Origin: Adiantum capillus-veneris | Taxonomy: Eukaryota > Streptophyta > Polypodiopsida > Polypodiales > Pteridaceae | Length of the DNA: 64,000 bases | Assembly: GCA_014529385.2 (NCBI GenBank) | Contig: CM043968.1 | Span: 3,624,501-3,688,500 of the forward strand | Reading direction: 5' to 3' | Shown here: piece after piece, positions 53,427 through 64,000 of the stretch | How positions within the stretch are numbered: the first letter of the stretch is position 1 | Layout of the letters: every line of letters begins with the position of its first letter | Translations under genes and position numbers: made by a program | The notes under the pieces: model-generated | Seen by the model: the letters and a program-made list of their open reading frames with translations, nothing else | Told to the model about the DNA's origin: nothing | Databases searched by the model: none

Positions 53427-53703
53427 TGCTTTTGCCTTCAGAAACTCTCTGTGAGAGAGGGAAAAGAGCTTTTGCTTTCAGGACGTAGAGTCTGAGAGTG
53501 AAACCCTAGCCACTCTCTTGTACTTTGAACTGATTAATATAAAAAGAAATACCGAAAGGGGCGCCAGTCTTTGGGGCCAATATCTCTAGGCACGGAACTC
53601 CGCCGGGCCAGTGTACATCTATTGTGATCTGTGACTTGTTTTGAAGTGGTTATTTGGTGCTGTCGCGGTTGATTTTTGACTTGGAGTGTTCAAGTCTGTT
53701 ACA
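53164..53703 (+). repeat. Solo LTR (540 bp) in gypsy gag-pol
   Basis: TGCCACAAAGTGATGACG...AGTCTGTTACA, flanked by exact ACTTG duplications (53159-53163, 53704-53708). It shares the AAATACCGAAAGG and TTTGGGGCC signatures with the chromovirus LTRs at 55693 and 61970. It includes a (GA)n tract at about 53378-53423. No primer site or interior follows: the result of LTR-LTR recombination. Confidence 0.92.
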
Positions 53704-53799
53704 ACTTGTCCTAGATTTGGTTGGTGATCAGCCAAACATAGATGCCACGGGATTGTGCAGATCTTGGGGCAAAGTTAGGGATCAAATAGTATTGCTTTT

Positions 53800-55692
53800 C
53801 TTTAATTGAGGAATCCGCACAAATTTTATATCACCAAAATTGGCATCAAAGTTGACATTTGTGCAGAGGAGATGGGTATGATGGGTGAGGCAGGTTTGGC
53901 ATGCCCAAGTCATTCAGAGTTTGTTACTCCCATTTTGGGGAATCTTTACTTGCACATTCAGAGTTATGTGGATGCCGAAGAGTTTCATATTATGCCACTT
54001 GAGGGTTGTGATGTGTTATCCCATGGTGCTACAAGTTGCATGCTATGGTGGATACTTACGACAAAAAGATTACCCTTGTACATAGAGGAAAGAGTCATGT
54101 GCTTGATGTAAAGCCTAAAGGCAAGTCTGTTCCAATTTTATCAGCTTTTCTATTTCATGTGTATAATCTTTGCAAAAAAATACTTGAAGTTGTATCTAAT
54201 TTGTCTACTTTAGATAAAGATAGGACAACTTTCCTAAGTGGTTCTAGTGATGTCTTTTCAACTCTTTGCCAGGAGAATCACTTCATAAGAGACTTGAGAT
54301 TATGAGTTAGATCAATGAGCTTTTAGAGAAGGGACTGGTTGATTCAACCCAGTTCATCCCCTTTTTGTTCGCTTGTACTCCTAGTGTGGAAGAAGGATGG
54401 TTCGTGGCGCATGTGCATAGATTACCGCGCTTTAAAATAAGAACACCATAAAGAACAGGTTCCCCATACCGAGGATGGATTTAGGGAGCGTCTTTGTTTA
54501 ACAGAATAGACTTAAAGAGTAGGTATCATCAGATACGCATTAGGCGAGAAGATGTTCATAAGACTACTTTCGACATTATTTGGTCTCTATGAGTTGCTGT
54601 CATGCTGTTCAGTCTTACAAATGCACCTGCCATGCTCAATAGAATGATGGACATAATATTTAGACCTCATAGAAACTTTGTGGGTACATTCTTTGATGAC
54701 ATGATTGTCTTTCAAAGTTTGAAGAGGAGCATAGGGATCATTTGACCCTAGTTTCTATGAGTTACGAAGAACAGGCTGCACATTAATGCGAAGAAGAGTA
54801 AAAAGAAATTCACTTTCTTTGGCACATTGATTCAAAGGATGGGGTATGTATGGATCCTTCTAAATTAGAGGCAATCAAGTTATGGGAAGATTTGAAGTCC
54901 GACATGACACTCGAAGCTTTCTAGGCTTATGTCTCAACTACAGGAGGTTCATTTTCAACTTCATTGAGATTGCTTCACCACTTCATGCCTTACAGAGAAA
55001 GGGAGTTACCTTCAAGAAATTGTAGCTTTCAAGCACTTGAAAGAAAAGTTGACTTTAGATCCAGTCATCATTTTGCCAAATCTTGCGAAACCATTTGTGG
55101 TCCAATGGATGCTTGTGGGAACAGCCTTGGTGCAGCTCTTATGCAAGGTGGCCGAGTAGTGGCATATGCGAGTAGAATTTTCTCCAATTGAGAGAGAAGT
55201 TTACAAGTTTCCGAGAAAGAGATATGGGCAGTTATTTATGCTCTCACCGGTTGGAAGCACTTTTTGCTTGGTGCTGATTTTGTTGTGCAAACGTATCACT
55301 AGACCTTGCGTTACTTTCTAACTCAAGCTAAACTGTTAGAATTGCACATGCGATGGGCAAACATTTTGTTCATGTTTCATTTCTAGATTGTCCACGTGGA
55401 AGGCGAAAAGATGTGTTGTCTCGCAAGTTACAAGTTTCTGCAGTATCTATTTCATATCACCATGAACTGGATGAAATGAAAGGACAATATGCTAAAGATG
55501 AAGATTTTGCAAGGATTTATGATCATCCTGTTAATGGACAACGTCATGACCATTATACACGTAAGAGCGATTTTCTCATGATGCCCAACAAGCTATGCAT
55601 CACTAAGAGTTGCGGCCAAAAGTCTTGATTGAAAGTCATGCTCCACCATACGTTGGACATCGTGGAATTGATGCAACAGGGAAGGCAGTTGA
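53800..55692 (+). pseudogene. Host gypsy protease, RT and RNase H
   Basis: A protease C-terminal part (GNLYLHIQSYVDAEEFHIMPL near 53940) leads to RT (IDLKSRYHQIRIRED near 54510; FDIIW; a FFDD-type box near 54690 in a shifted frame). RT thumb (LCLNYRRFIFNFIEIASPLH) lies near 54930-54990. RNase H shows DACGNSLGAALMQGGRVVAY near 55110 and later LRYFLTQAKL. The start of the integrase zinc region (APPYVGHRGIDATGKAV) runs to 55692. Very many stops and shifts; much older than the element inserted into it. Confidence 0.85.
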
Positions 55693-56378
55693 TGTAACAA
55701 ACTTAAACACTCCAAGTCGAGATTCCATCGCGACACCACAAATAATCACTTCAAAACAGTTTACAGTTTACAATTGATTCGACACTGGCCCGGCGGAGTT
55801 TCGTGCCTAGAGATATTGGCCCCAAAGATTGGCACCCCTTTTCGGTATTTCTTTTTGTATTAATCTGTGTTCAAAGTACAAGAGTGTAGGCAGGTGCTCA
55901 ATTTCAGACTCTGCGTCCAGATCCTCTGAGTTGTGAGAGGCCTACATGCGTATATAAAGGTTACAAGGGATGCTAAAAGCAGATTCCAAAAGCTGAAAAT
56001 CAAAAGCCCAAATAAAGCAAAGGCTCTTTCTCTCTCTTGCTTGTAAAATGAAGCAAGTTCCAAAAGCTGAAAATAATTAGCTTTTTAGAATAAAGTAGAA
56101 GAGCTCTCTTTCTCTCAATATGCGTAGCCAAAAGCCAAAAGCTGCCGCAAACTGCCTTGCTTTATTCCGTACGCTGCTGCCACGTGTCAGCTCCACGTTT
56201 TGCATCGGAATTTGCGAGATCCGTACAGCCTGGCCATGTGGCAGATTTTGCGTGAATTGCGGGGACTGCCGTACTGCAGCCAGCCACGTCACCATTTATG
56301 TGTAATGGGCAGCCACGTCATCCCAACAGAGAGTGTATGTGTGTGTGTTATGGCACTCAACGTCACCAGTTTGCGACA
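55693..56378 (-). repeat. 3' LTR of the chromovirus
   Basis: 686 bp, TGTAACAAACTTAAAC to TTTGCGACA; same length as the 5' LTR with modest divergence. Confidence 0.95.
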
Positions 56379-56981
56379 TACCCCCCTCTTGAAAGCATTG
56401 TAATCGCCCTCGATTATGCCTGCAAAATAGACAGAAGCCATAAACTATCTTAGCAGACACTGACTGTTAGTACCGACGCACTAGGAACACACATCTAGCA
56501 CATGTACCAATCGACAGTCACATCACAAGACATCACTTGACATCACAAGGACATCACATGACAAATCACATTCAACATTCATTCATCTTAGAGCATGATT
56601 TATCGGCAATACAGTTAGCAATCGCATCTAGATCCACTCAAGACCTCATAGATGCCCGATTGACTAACCTCTATTGCAACCATATCTATTCGAGATCATT
56701 CTGACCAAAATGCTGCAGTCATTTCGTCTATCAGTTCCTGCACTTAAAAACAAGTCAAGAACAAATTAGTTTCATATCTTTCCCGGAATTCCATTTCATA
56801 AAGTCATACAATAGAATACTGTCAGCTCTCAGTATCCCTGAAGCTCAAAGAGACATCAGTGACTCTAGTATTCAAAAATCAAGGCATCTGCTGACAAAGG
56901 AGCGGAGTAACTCCCCTCTTGTGCAAACCCACTGCACCAGATCTCCGGCCAAGCTGAATTCTGGGTTCCATTTGGAAGAGA

Positions 56982-58289
56982 CTATGCTAAACCAAAAGCT
57001 TCAAGGTAAAGGTTCACAATCTGAGGAGTATTCGCTAGGTCCTCCTCCTCCATCCACTTTGCATCCAATGCAGGATAGTTCTTGAATTTAACCAAGAACC
57101 GCCGCCGTACTTTACCCTCATGCTTTCTGTCCTTATGTGCCAAAATCTGTTCAGGAACAAGGATCTCCTCGTTTTCTTCCACTTTGGGTTGCTCATCAGG
57201 CTCCCCATCTTCGGGCACATCACCTTTCAAGAGACTCACATGGAATGCATTGTGAATCCTCCAAGTGTCAGGCAGTTTCAGTCGGAAGGAGACATCATTG
57301 ATCTTTTCGGAGATCTGGAAAGGTCCATAGTATCTCATACTAAGCTTTGGAAAAAGCCTCTCCTTTCCCTTCTTCTTTCTTAGGTGTGCCTTTTCAAAAC
57401 ATAAGAGCACCCAATCATCCTCCTTCAATTTCAAATCGCGACGATGGCGATCCGTTGCCTTTTCTGCAAAGCCTCGCGGACCTTGGTAAAAGCCGTGTCT
57501 AAGTCACGCGTGTACTCATCAGCTTCAAAAATCTTATCTTTTGTGCTAAGGAAGGGTGGAACCTTCGCAGCACCTTCAATAATCTCAAATGGCGCCTTCC
57601 CCGTCGAAGAGTGTATCGTGTTATTGTAGGCAAATTCCACCAAAGGTAGATACTTTTCCCATAGAGTCTTCCGATCCGAGATATAAGACTTCAATAAATC
57701 TAAAACCACTGAATTGGCAATCTCAGATTGCCCGTTAGTCTGCGGGTGGAAAGATGACGAGAACTGCAACCGCGTGCCAATGTTCTCCCAAATTGCCTTC
57801 CAAAACAAACTCGTAAATTTGGGGTCCCTGTTGGAGACAATCGTCTCGGGCATGCCATGTAATCTGAAAATCTAGGCCACAAACAGTCTCGCTAAGTGAT
57901 CCCGCTTGACTGTTTTCTTCAATGGAATGAAATGAGCCTGCTTGCTAAATCTGTCAATAACAGTCCAGATACCATTTTGACCACTCTGTGTTCTTGGGAG
58001 ATAAAAAATGAAATCCATTGCAATACTTTCCCAGGGGCGGGTGGGTATGGGCAAAGACTGTAACAATCCCTGCGCTTTATGCTTGTCAAACTTGACCTTC
58101 TGGCATACCAAGCAACTACGCACAAACTCATCCACATCCTTCTTGAGTCTCTGCCAAAAGAAGTATCTCTGTACCCCTTTCAAGGTGGTAGCAATGCCGC
58201 GGTGACCCGTTAAAGGTGGACAATGGCATTCAATCATAACCTTTTCCCTCAACGGCTGTGTAATGCACAACATGGTTTTCCTCATCAAG
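56982..58289 (-). pseudogene. Chromovirus integrase and chromodomain-like tail
   Basis: The zinc site ECHCPPLTGHRGIATTLKGV with CLVCQKVK spans 58270-58090. The core has WESIAMDFIFYLPRTQ and WTVIDRFSKQAHFIPLKK, then SNRDPKFTSLFWKAIWENIG and SSFHPQTNGQSEIANSVVLD, so the D, D and E positions are all visible. The C-terminus ([20 protein letters not shown]) leads to a chromodomain-like tail, [20 protein letters not shown] (near 57050-57110), which in this clade helps target chromatin. Breaks are a stop near 57872 and one frame change near 57433. Confidence 0.9.
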
Positions 58290-60340
58290 TAGCCATCCCG
58301 AATGGATTATCCCGCTACTGTCTCCCCATCCCGTATCTGTGTGAAAACGTCTGCAAAATCCGTGTCTGTGGCATACTGGTTGATCATATCCTCGAAGCTC
58401 CTATGATGTATCGTGGAAATAGCCAGAACCAACGGCTTCCGAGACAAAGCATCTGCCACCAAGTTCTTCTATCCTTGAACATGGACATTCTGGAAGTGAA
58501 ACCGTGACAAGATGTTCGCCCACCGCATATGCTTTTCCGATAGCTGCTTCTATGACAAGAAGTAGCGTAGACTCTGATGGTCTGTAAAGACGGTAAAATC
58601 CGCTCCGAGTAGGTAATGCCGCCACTAAGTAAGAGCATGGATAACCGCCAAAAGCTCTTTCTCATAAATCTGTGCTGTCAATTCCACAAACGGCTCTCGT
58701 AAGCAATGACATGGCCTTCTTGCATTAAGACCGCACCCAGACTACGACCACAAGCATCACAATATACTTCAAATGACTTTTGCAAGTCCGCAAAGTCAAA
58801 ACTGGTCCCGTAGTCAATTTTTCTTTCAAAGTCAGAAAGGCAGTCACCTCTGTGGGTCCCCACGAGAAAGGGACTCCTTTTTGTGTCAAGATATGCAAAG
58901 GGGAAGCAACCTTTGCAAACTTTCGAATGAACCGTCTATAGTACGAACACAATGCCAAGAAGCTTCTAACTTCATGGACATTCTTCAAATTGGGCCAATC
59001 ACGGATAGTCTCTATCTTGGCCGGATCCATCTGCACTCCTGTTGCTGACACAATGTGTCCCAAAAAGTGTATCTCTGGTAGGAAAAATTCACTTTTCTTT
59101 GCATTAATCACCAACTTGTGATCTCGTAATGCCTGAAAGACTTGAAGCAGATGTACTCTATGTTCTGCCTCATCCTTGGAGAAAACAATGATGTCATCAA
59201 AGAAAGTGCCAAATAGCCTGTACTTTCAAAAAATCGTTTCCATCATCCGGTTAAATGTCGCAGGAGCATTGGTTAGGCCAAAAGGCATCACCAAAAGCTC
59301 AAATAACCCAAAAGTCATCCGAAAGACTGTCTTTTAGACGTCTTTCGGCCCGATTTTGATCTGATGATATCCACTCTTCAAATCGATCCTGCTAAAGCAC
59401 GAGGATCCTTGTAATCTGTCGAGTATATCATCGATCCTAGGAATCGGAAATCTGTTCTTGATGGCGATATTGTTGAGAGCTCTACAAACGATGCACATTC
59501 TCCAGATCCGTCTTTCTTCAAAACCAACGACACTTTGAGAGCAATACGGTGAAGTACTAGGCTCGACAAGACCCTTTTCCAAGAGGTCTTTCACTTGGTT
59601 CATAATCTCTTCGTTCTGGGCTCGGCTCACATGGTAAGGTGGCCGATTTGTTGGTGTGCTTCCAGGTATCAGATCAATGGTATGATCTTCAGGACTTGCA
59701 GGTGGTAACTCGCCTGGCAGGCCCTCTGAGAAGCAATCGGCATGAGACTGGAGAAAATCTTGGCGTTCTTTATCAAGTTCATACATATTGGTCCTATCCT
59801 CATCACTCAACTCTTTCAAAAAGATCGAGTAAACAATCAGACTAGATTTCATTAATTTAGAAATGGCCGAACCCGATACAATAGGGACATACTCGCCCTT
59901 AAGTTTTATATCAAGTACAATGGTTCTGCCCTTCTCTGTGGTCAACGTCGCTTTCCTTGCCCGATAGTCGACCACGGCGTTGTTCTTGTGGTACCAGGGA
60001 ATTCTCAAGAGGACATCCAACCTTCCAAAGGCATTATGTAAAAGTCCTCATGCCCCAAATACCCCTGACAATGCAACCGAAGTTTGCCAATGACAGGTGT
60101 AATGGCTACGTCTCTGCCGGGTGCCGCTAGAACTGCCTTCGCAAGTGGTCCCATCCGATCGGGAGTGATCTCGAGCCACGTCACCAATTCTGGTGAAATA
60201 AAGTTGGCCTTGGCTCCTCCATCAAAGAAGATCAGGGCTTCTTGGTCTTTCACTTTGCCCCAAGCTTGGCAAAGTTTTGTACTCTCGTCCATCGTGCTGG
60301 GATCGGTACTCACGCAATCTGGAACCAGTCCTGTTTTCAT
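58290..60340 (-). pseudogene. Chromovirus protease, RT and RNase H
   Basis: The protease site reads IFFDGGAKANF near 60200-60240 (DGGA in place of DSGA). RT includes EKGLVEPSTSPYCSQSVV, FSRIDLKSGYHQIKIG (near 59360-59400), [16 protein letters not shown] and the catalytic FFDDIIVFSKDE (59176-59210), followed by the thumb LALCSYYRRFIRKFAKVASP. A stop lies at about 59334, another near 59230. RNase H begins YCDACGRSLGAVLMQEGHVI near 58720-58770, then the frame shifts near 58700. Catalytic aspartates of RT are all present. Confidence 0.87.
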
Positions 60341-60429
60341 CTTGCCTTTTCTTCCACGTTCTTCAGCTGCTCTCGAACTCTTAGGCCTCTTGTCGTCCTT
60401 GTCGTTCTGTTCTTTCTGTGCCTGTTTAG

Positions 60430-61900
60430 GGCACTTCGCGGAGATATGTCCAGTTTCCCCGCATCCAAAGCACTTCCCCTCCTTGATGTAGCGAGCTCTC
60501 TCCCGAGGAGTGAATATGGGTGGTGCATCTTTCTTTTTTGGGTTGCTCTTCCTCTTTCTACTTTCATTTGTCGAAGTCTGTTCGGTTCTTTATGTCATGA
60601 TCTCATTGGTGGGGTAGGTCAAACTACCTGAGTGAATGGCAAAACCCCGTTTCGCATGACTCATCAACTCCTGAATGGAAGCTGACTTTTGTTCCAAGCA
60701 GTGATCTCGGATCTTTGTAGGTAGACCCAAGGCAAACCGCTGAATCTGTTCCTTGAACGAGATCTTCTTAATGAAGAGGGGGGTAGAAAAGAGCTCCATA
60801 ACCTCTCGCAATAAGTGTCCACTGTATCCTTCTTGGTCATCCGAAGATGGTTCCAGGTAGTTCGTATGTCGCGTTCATACTCTCAAGTCAACCAAGAAGA
60901 AATAAAAAGCCTCTTGAATTTCAGCCATTTAACTGTCGCAGTCTTGTTTAATAGAAGCGTGGACCACCAAGTTCAAGCATTCCCCTTAAAGTAAGAGGCA
61001 GCTCTCCGAATCTTAGAGTGCTCTGAGTAACGCCCTTCCGTGAAAGCGATGTCAAACTACTGTACAAAAGACAAATCCTTCGAAGCATCTCTATAACCAG
61101 AAACGTGTCAAATTTAAATGATTGTCCACCTTCCTTAAACTCTCGGACTTTCTTGCTTTTGTCTTCCAAAAAGTCATACTAGTTGGCTTTATAAAAATTC
61201 TTCTTCTTTGCGTAAAAGTTGCTGTCATCAGTGTCCGAACTGTCTGTAGACGAGTCCTCTGTAGAACTCTCAATCACTGGGCGAGATTTAGACTTCTTTG
61301 CCTTTTTCTTGCCTTTCCAAAGCGTTGCTTTTTGCTTCGCTTTTTGCCTTTTCTGCCTTCTTCGCTCGAGTCAGATGAGCTAGAAGAATTGTCGGAAGAA
61401 GAAGAAGAAGAACTGGGTACTCCTTCAAATCGAACACGCTTCTTCTGCTTTCTTGCCTTTTCAAATGTAGACTGACGACCCAAATAACCTGGGAAGTCAG
61501 TGCCTTTCTTCTTCTTTTTGGCGTGCTTTTTAGCTTTGTTCAGCGCGTCAAAAGACTGAGCAATTTGTGCATCAACCACCTCTTCTAATTCTTTTTCTGT
61601 ATACTTCTTGGGAGTAGGAGGTTTCTTGAGAGCGGGTTTTCGGGGTGGTTTTGTGGTCTTCTGCCACTGCGTGTGCAGCTGCTCGAAAGAAGTCTTGCTC
61701 ATATATTTTACCAATTTCGGGTCCTTGGCAAAATTAAGCATCATCTTTGTTGCATCGCCGATCAATTGTCGACGCTCCATCTCTTGACGCTCTGCCTGAG
61801 TAGGCCGAGGCGGGCCGTACTCCTCGCGTGAATCTTCGTTGTGATCCCTTCCCGCATCCCCGGATGCAAAGGGAGTCGATTGATCTTTGCGTGAAGCCAT
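60430..61900 (-). pseudogene. Chromovirus gag
   Basis: Starts at ATG 61900 (MASRKDQSTPFASGDAGRDH), 57 bp inside the primer site. The N-terminal part is highly charged with Lys-rich and Ser-rich runs (near 61380-61520). The frame shifts near 61275 and again near 60950-60810, and a stop lies at about 60590. The knuckle CFGCGETGHISAKC (60430-60472) is intact. The gag core is recognisable only in pieces (KEQIQRFALGLPTKIRDHCL near 60710). Confidence 0.8.
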
Positions 61901-61969
61901 ATGTGCCGCCGAAAAAAAAAAGGGATCGGATTTCTCGTAGAAGAGAAATCGGCCGTGCTTTGATACCAC

Positions 61970-62655
61970 TGTAACAGACTTGGATACTCCAAAGTCGAGA
62001 TTCTACCGGAGACCACTAATAATCACTTCAAAACAGTTCATAGTTCACAATTGATTCGACAATGGCCCGACGGAGTTCTGTGCCTAGAGATATTGGCCCC
62101 AAAGACTGGCGCCCCTTTCGGTATTTCTTTTTGTATTAATCTGTGTTCAAAGTACAAGAGTGCAGGCAGGCGCTCACTCTCAGACTCTGCGTCCAGATCC
62201 TCTGAGTTGTGAGAGGCCTACCTGCGTATTTAAAGGTTACAAGGAATGCTAAAAGCAGTACCCAAAAGCTGAAAATGAAAAGCCCAAATAAAGCAAAGGC
62301 TCTTTCTCTCTCTTGCTTGTAAAATAAAGCAAGTTCCAAAAGCTGAAAATAATTAGCTTTTTAAAATAAAGCAGAAGAGCTCTCTTTCTCTCAATATGCA
62401 TAGCCAAAAGCCAAAAGCCAAAAGCTGCCGCAAACTGCCCTGCTTTATTCCGCTGTTGCCACGTGTCAGCTCCGCATTTTGCGCTGGAATTTGCGGGATC
62501 CGTACAGCCTGGCCACTTGGCAGATTTTCCGTGAATTGCGGGGACTGCCGAATTGCAGCCAGCCACGTCACCATTTATGTGTAATGGGCAGCCACGTCAT
62601 CCCAGCAGAGAGTGTATGTGTGTGTTGTGGCACGCCACATCACCAGTTTGTGACA
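61970..62655 (-). repeat. 5' LTR of the chromovirus
   Basis: 686 bp, TGTAACAGACTTGG to TTTGTGACA. The minus-strand primer site TGGTATCAAAGC (61957-61968) lies one base away. Confidence 0.95.
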
Positions 62656-62660
62656 GTTGA

Positions 62661-63265
62661 GACATTTTTTTATTGGTTAGCTTTGCGTCGAGATGTTGAT
62701 GCTTTTGTAAGATTATGCTTAGTATGCAAGAAGGTCAAGTGTGATAGGCAGAAAGCACCGGGATTGGTACAACCATTGCCGATTCATGATAGGCCATGGG
62801 AAAGCATAGCGATGAACTTTGTTTTTGATCTTCCAAGAACACCAATAGGAAATGATGGGATTTGGACTATCATTTGCAGGTTCAACAAGCAAGCCCATTT
62901 TATTCATGCTAGGAAGAAGATAAAGTCAGAACACATGGTCAAGATATTTATGCGTAATATTGTCAAGTACCATGGGATGCCTTAGTTAATTGTCAGTGAC
63001 AGGGATTCACGTATGATTAGTGTTTTCTGAAAGGCATTGCTTGAGAACATGGGCACTACGCTACATTTCTCATCTTCGTTTCATCCACAAACAGATGGAC
63101 AATTAGAATAGGCAACACTATCTACCATCGGTTGAATCTGCTTACAAAAACATAGTGCATTCATCAACATGCAAGGCGCCATTTGAGATAGTGGACCACC
63201 CATTTTCCAGATTAAGGACAAGATATTTGAGACAGACAAGTATGTACAAGATACGGATGATTTCA
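62661..63265 (+). pseudogene. Host gypsy integrase, continued after the insertion
   Basis: The frame resumes with VETFFYWLALRRDVDAFVRL and CLVCKKVKCDR, completing the H2C2 site begun at 55640. The core shows WESIAMNFVFDLPRTP, WTIICRFNKQAHFIHA, SDRDSRM and FSSSFHPQTDGQLE. Stops lie near 62985 and later. It is cut at about 63265 by another LTR. Confidence 0.88.
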
Positions 63266-63911
63266 CAAAGGGGAGCGCATAACAATATCAAATATACTCG
63301 GATAAATGGAGTTTATCACTTACTATTGAAGTCAATTAATAGAGAGAGAAAGAGAGAGAAAGAAGATCGACACCGTACTGGGGACAAAAGATGGGTTGAT
63401 CCCCCCCCGTAAGAGTATCTTTATCACTTGGGAGAAGTCTTGATACAAGTACTGGAACCAAACGTATTACCACATTCGTTCTAGATCAGACTCGATGGTG
63501 CTCGGAAGCCTTAGCTTCCTATTCTCAGGGCAAAACCCTATTCCTAGGAACCTCCGTTTTTTATTTAGAAATCCTCGAGAACCTTGGTTCTCAGCTCTTG
63601 AACTCACCTTCCAGACTCAGATCATGGCATCCCTATAACTCTATTTCGACTCTATTCTTAGAGTCCTCTTCCATAGAAATCTTAGCAGCAACTCTGCTTT
63701 CCTAAACACAAAGTCCCTTCTCGGGCATCTCTATTCAACAGCATGGGGGAAACACTGGCGCCTTGCTTGTCTTACTCCTTTGCCGTCCTTCTTGGTTGAA
63801 ATCTGCGGCGGCATGGCTGAACTCTTTATTGCTGGCTCTTCTGATGCCTGAGAGTGACAGAGAGACCGCTCTTATAGCTTCGGCAGCTGGTAGGAATAGA
63901 GTGAGGCTTTT

Positions 63912-63978
<67 letters not shown>

Positions 63979-64000
63979 TTATCCACGGAGGTCAGATATG
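63266..64000 (-). repeat. LTR related to the 1.5-kb LTR family, runs off the window
   Basis: The minus strand ends with the same terminal block as 38790-38945: GAGCGCATAACAATAT (63281), the ATACTCGGATAAAT segment, a GA-rich tract and GTACTGGGGAC. Farther on it diverges. A (GA)n tract lies at about 63914-63972 and TATAAGAGCG (minus) near 63870. It truncates the host gypsy integrase at about 63265. Confidence 0.7.

Larger units (their letters stand above)
55693..62655 (-). mobile_element. Full-length Ty3/gypsy chromovirus
   Basis: 6,963 bp. Two 686-bp LTRs, a primer site, a purine tract (minus strand AAGAGGGGGGTA beside 56378) and an exact target duplication GTTGA (55688-55692, 62656-62660). 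Gag, protease, RT, RNase H, integrase and a chromodomain-like tail follow in gypsy order. Frame damage in gag, RT and RNase H means it is structurally intact but probably not autonomous. Confidence 0.96.

Overview
This is a gene-poor, retrotransposon-dense stretch of a large plant nuclear genome. Long (CT)n/(GA)n microsatellites, Ty1/copia and Ty3/gypsy chromovirus elements, hAT transposons and decayed PLS-type PPR sequences all point to a land plant. The very large repeat-filled intron and the wording of the PPR remnants suggest a fern or another seed-free plant, but that is inference.

The one host gene I can support is a class I SAM-dependent methyltransferase of the EEF1AKMT4 type on the + strand. 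Exon 1 (30978-31030) and exon 2 (31105-31201) give 50 codons with canonical splice sites. Exon 3 (48104-48242) carries SAM motif I. Intron 2 is therefore about 16.9 kb and is almost wholly transposon. The 3' exons are not found, so the gene probably continues past the window or is incomplete.

1-31 kb: remnants of gypsy pol (100-2060) and copia pol (2270-3784), both minus; a decayed PPR gene (6420-8220, minus) and a second on the plus strand (20680-21390); a degenerate 152-bp AT-rich tandem array (10693-11400); a structurally complete but coding-dead copia element (12936-18041, minus); a pair of about 630-bp LTR-like repeats (10066 and 19572); a plus-strand gypsy LTR and primer site with no coding interior (about 21600-22560); a G-rich minisatellite (23270-23890); and a gypsy gag-protease remnant (23969-28110, minus) broken by a defective copia element (24507-25478).

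31-48 kb (intron 2): gypsy pol remnant (31777-33290, minus); two hAT copies tail to tail around 36720; in the larger one (36725-44838, minus) a 5.1-kb LTR element with 1.5-kb LTRs (37437-42522) sits inside the transposase, flanked by a perfect CTTGG duplication; and the 3' half of a plus-strand gypsy element (44839-47741), whose LTR ends 362 bp before exon 3.

48-64 kb: an LTR fragment interrupted by a 543-bp hAT-type element with an exact 8-bp target duplication and an apparently captured LINE reverse-transcriptase piece; then a plus-strand gypsy element (51560-63265) carrying a solo LTR (53164-53703, duplication ACTTG) and a full-length minus-strand chromovirus (55693-62655, duplication GTTGA). 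Nothing transposon-derived here looks fully intact in coding terms: stops and frameshifts occur throughout.
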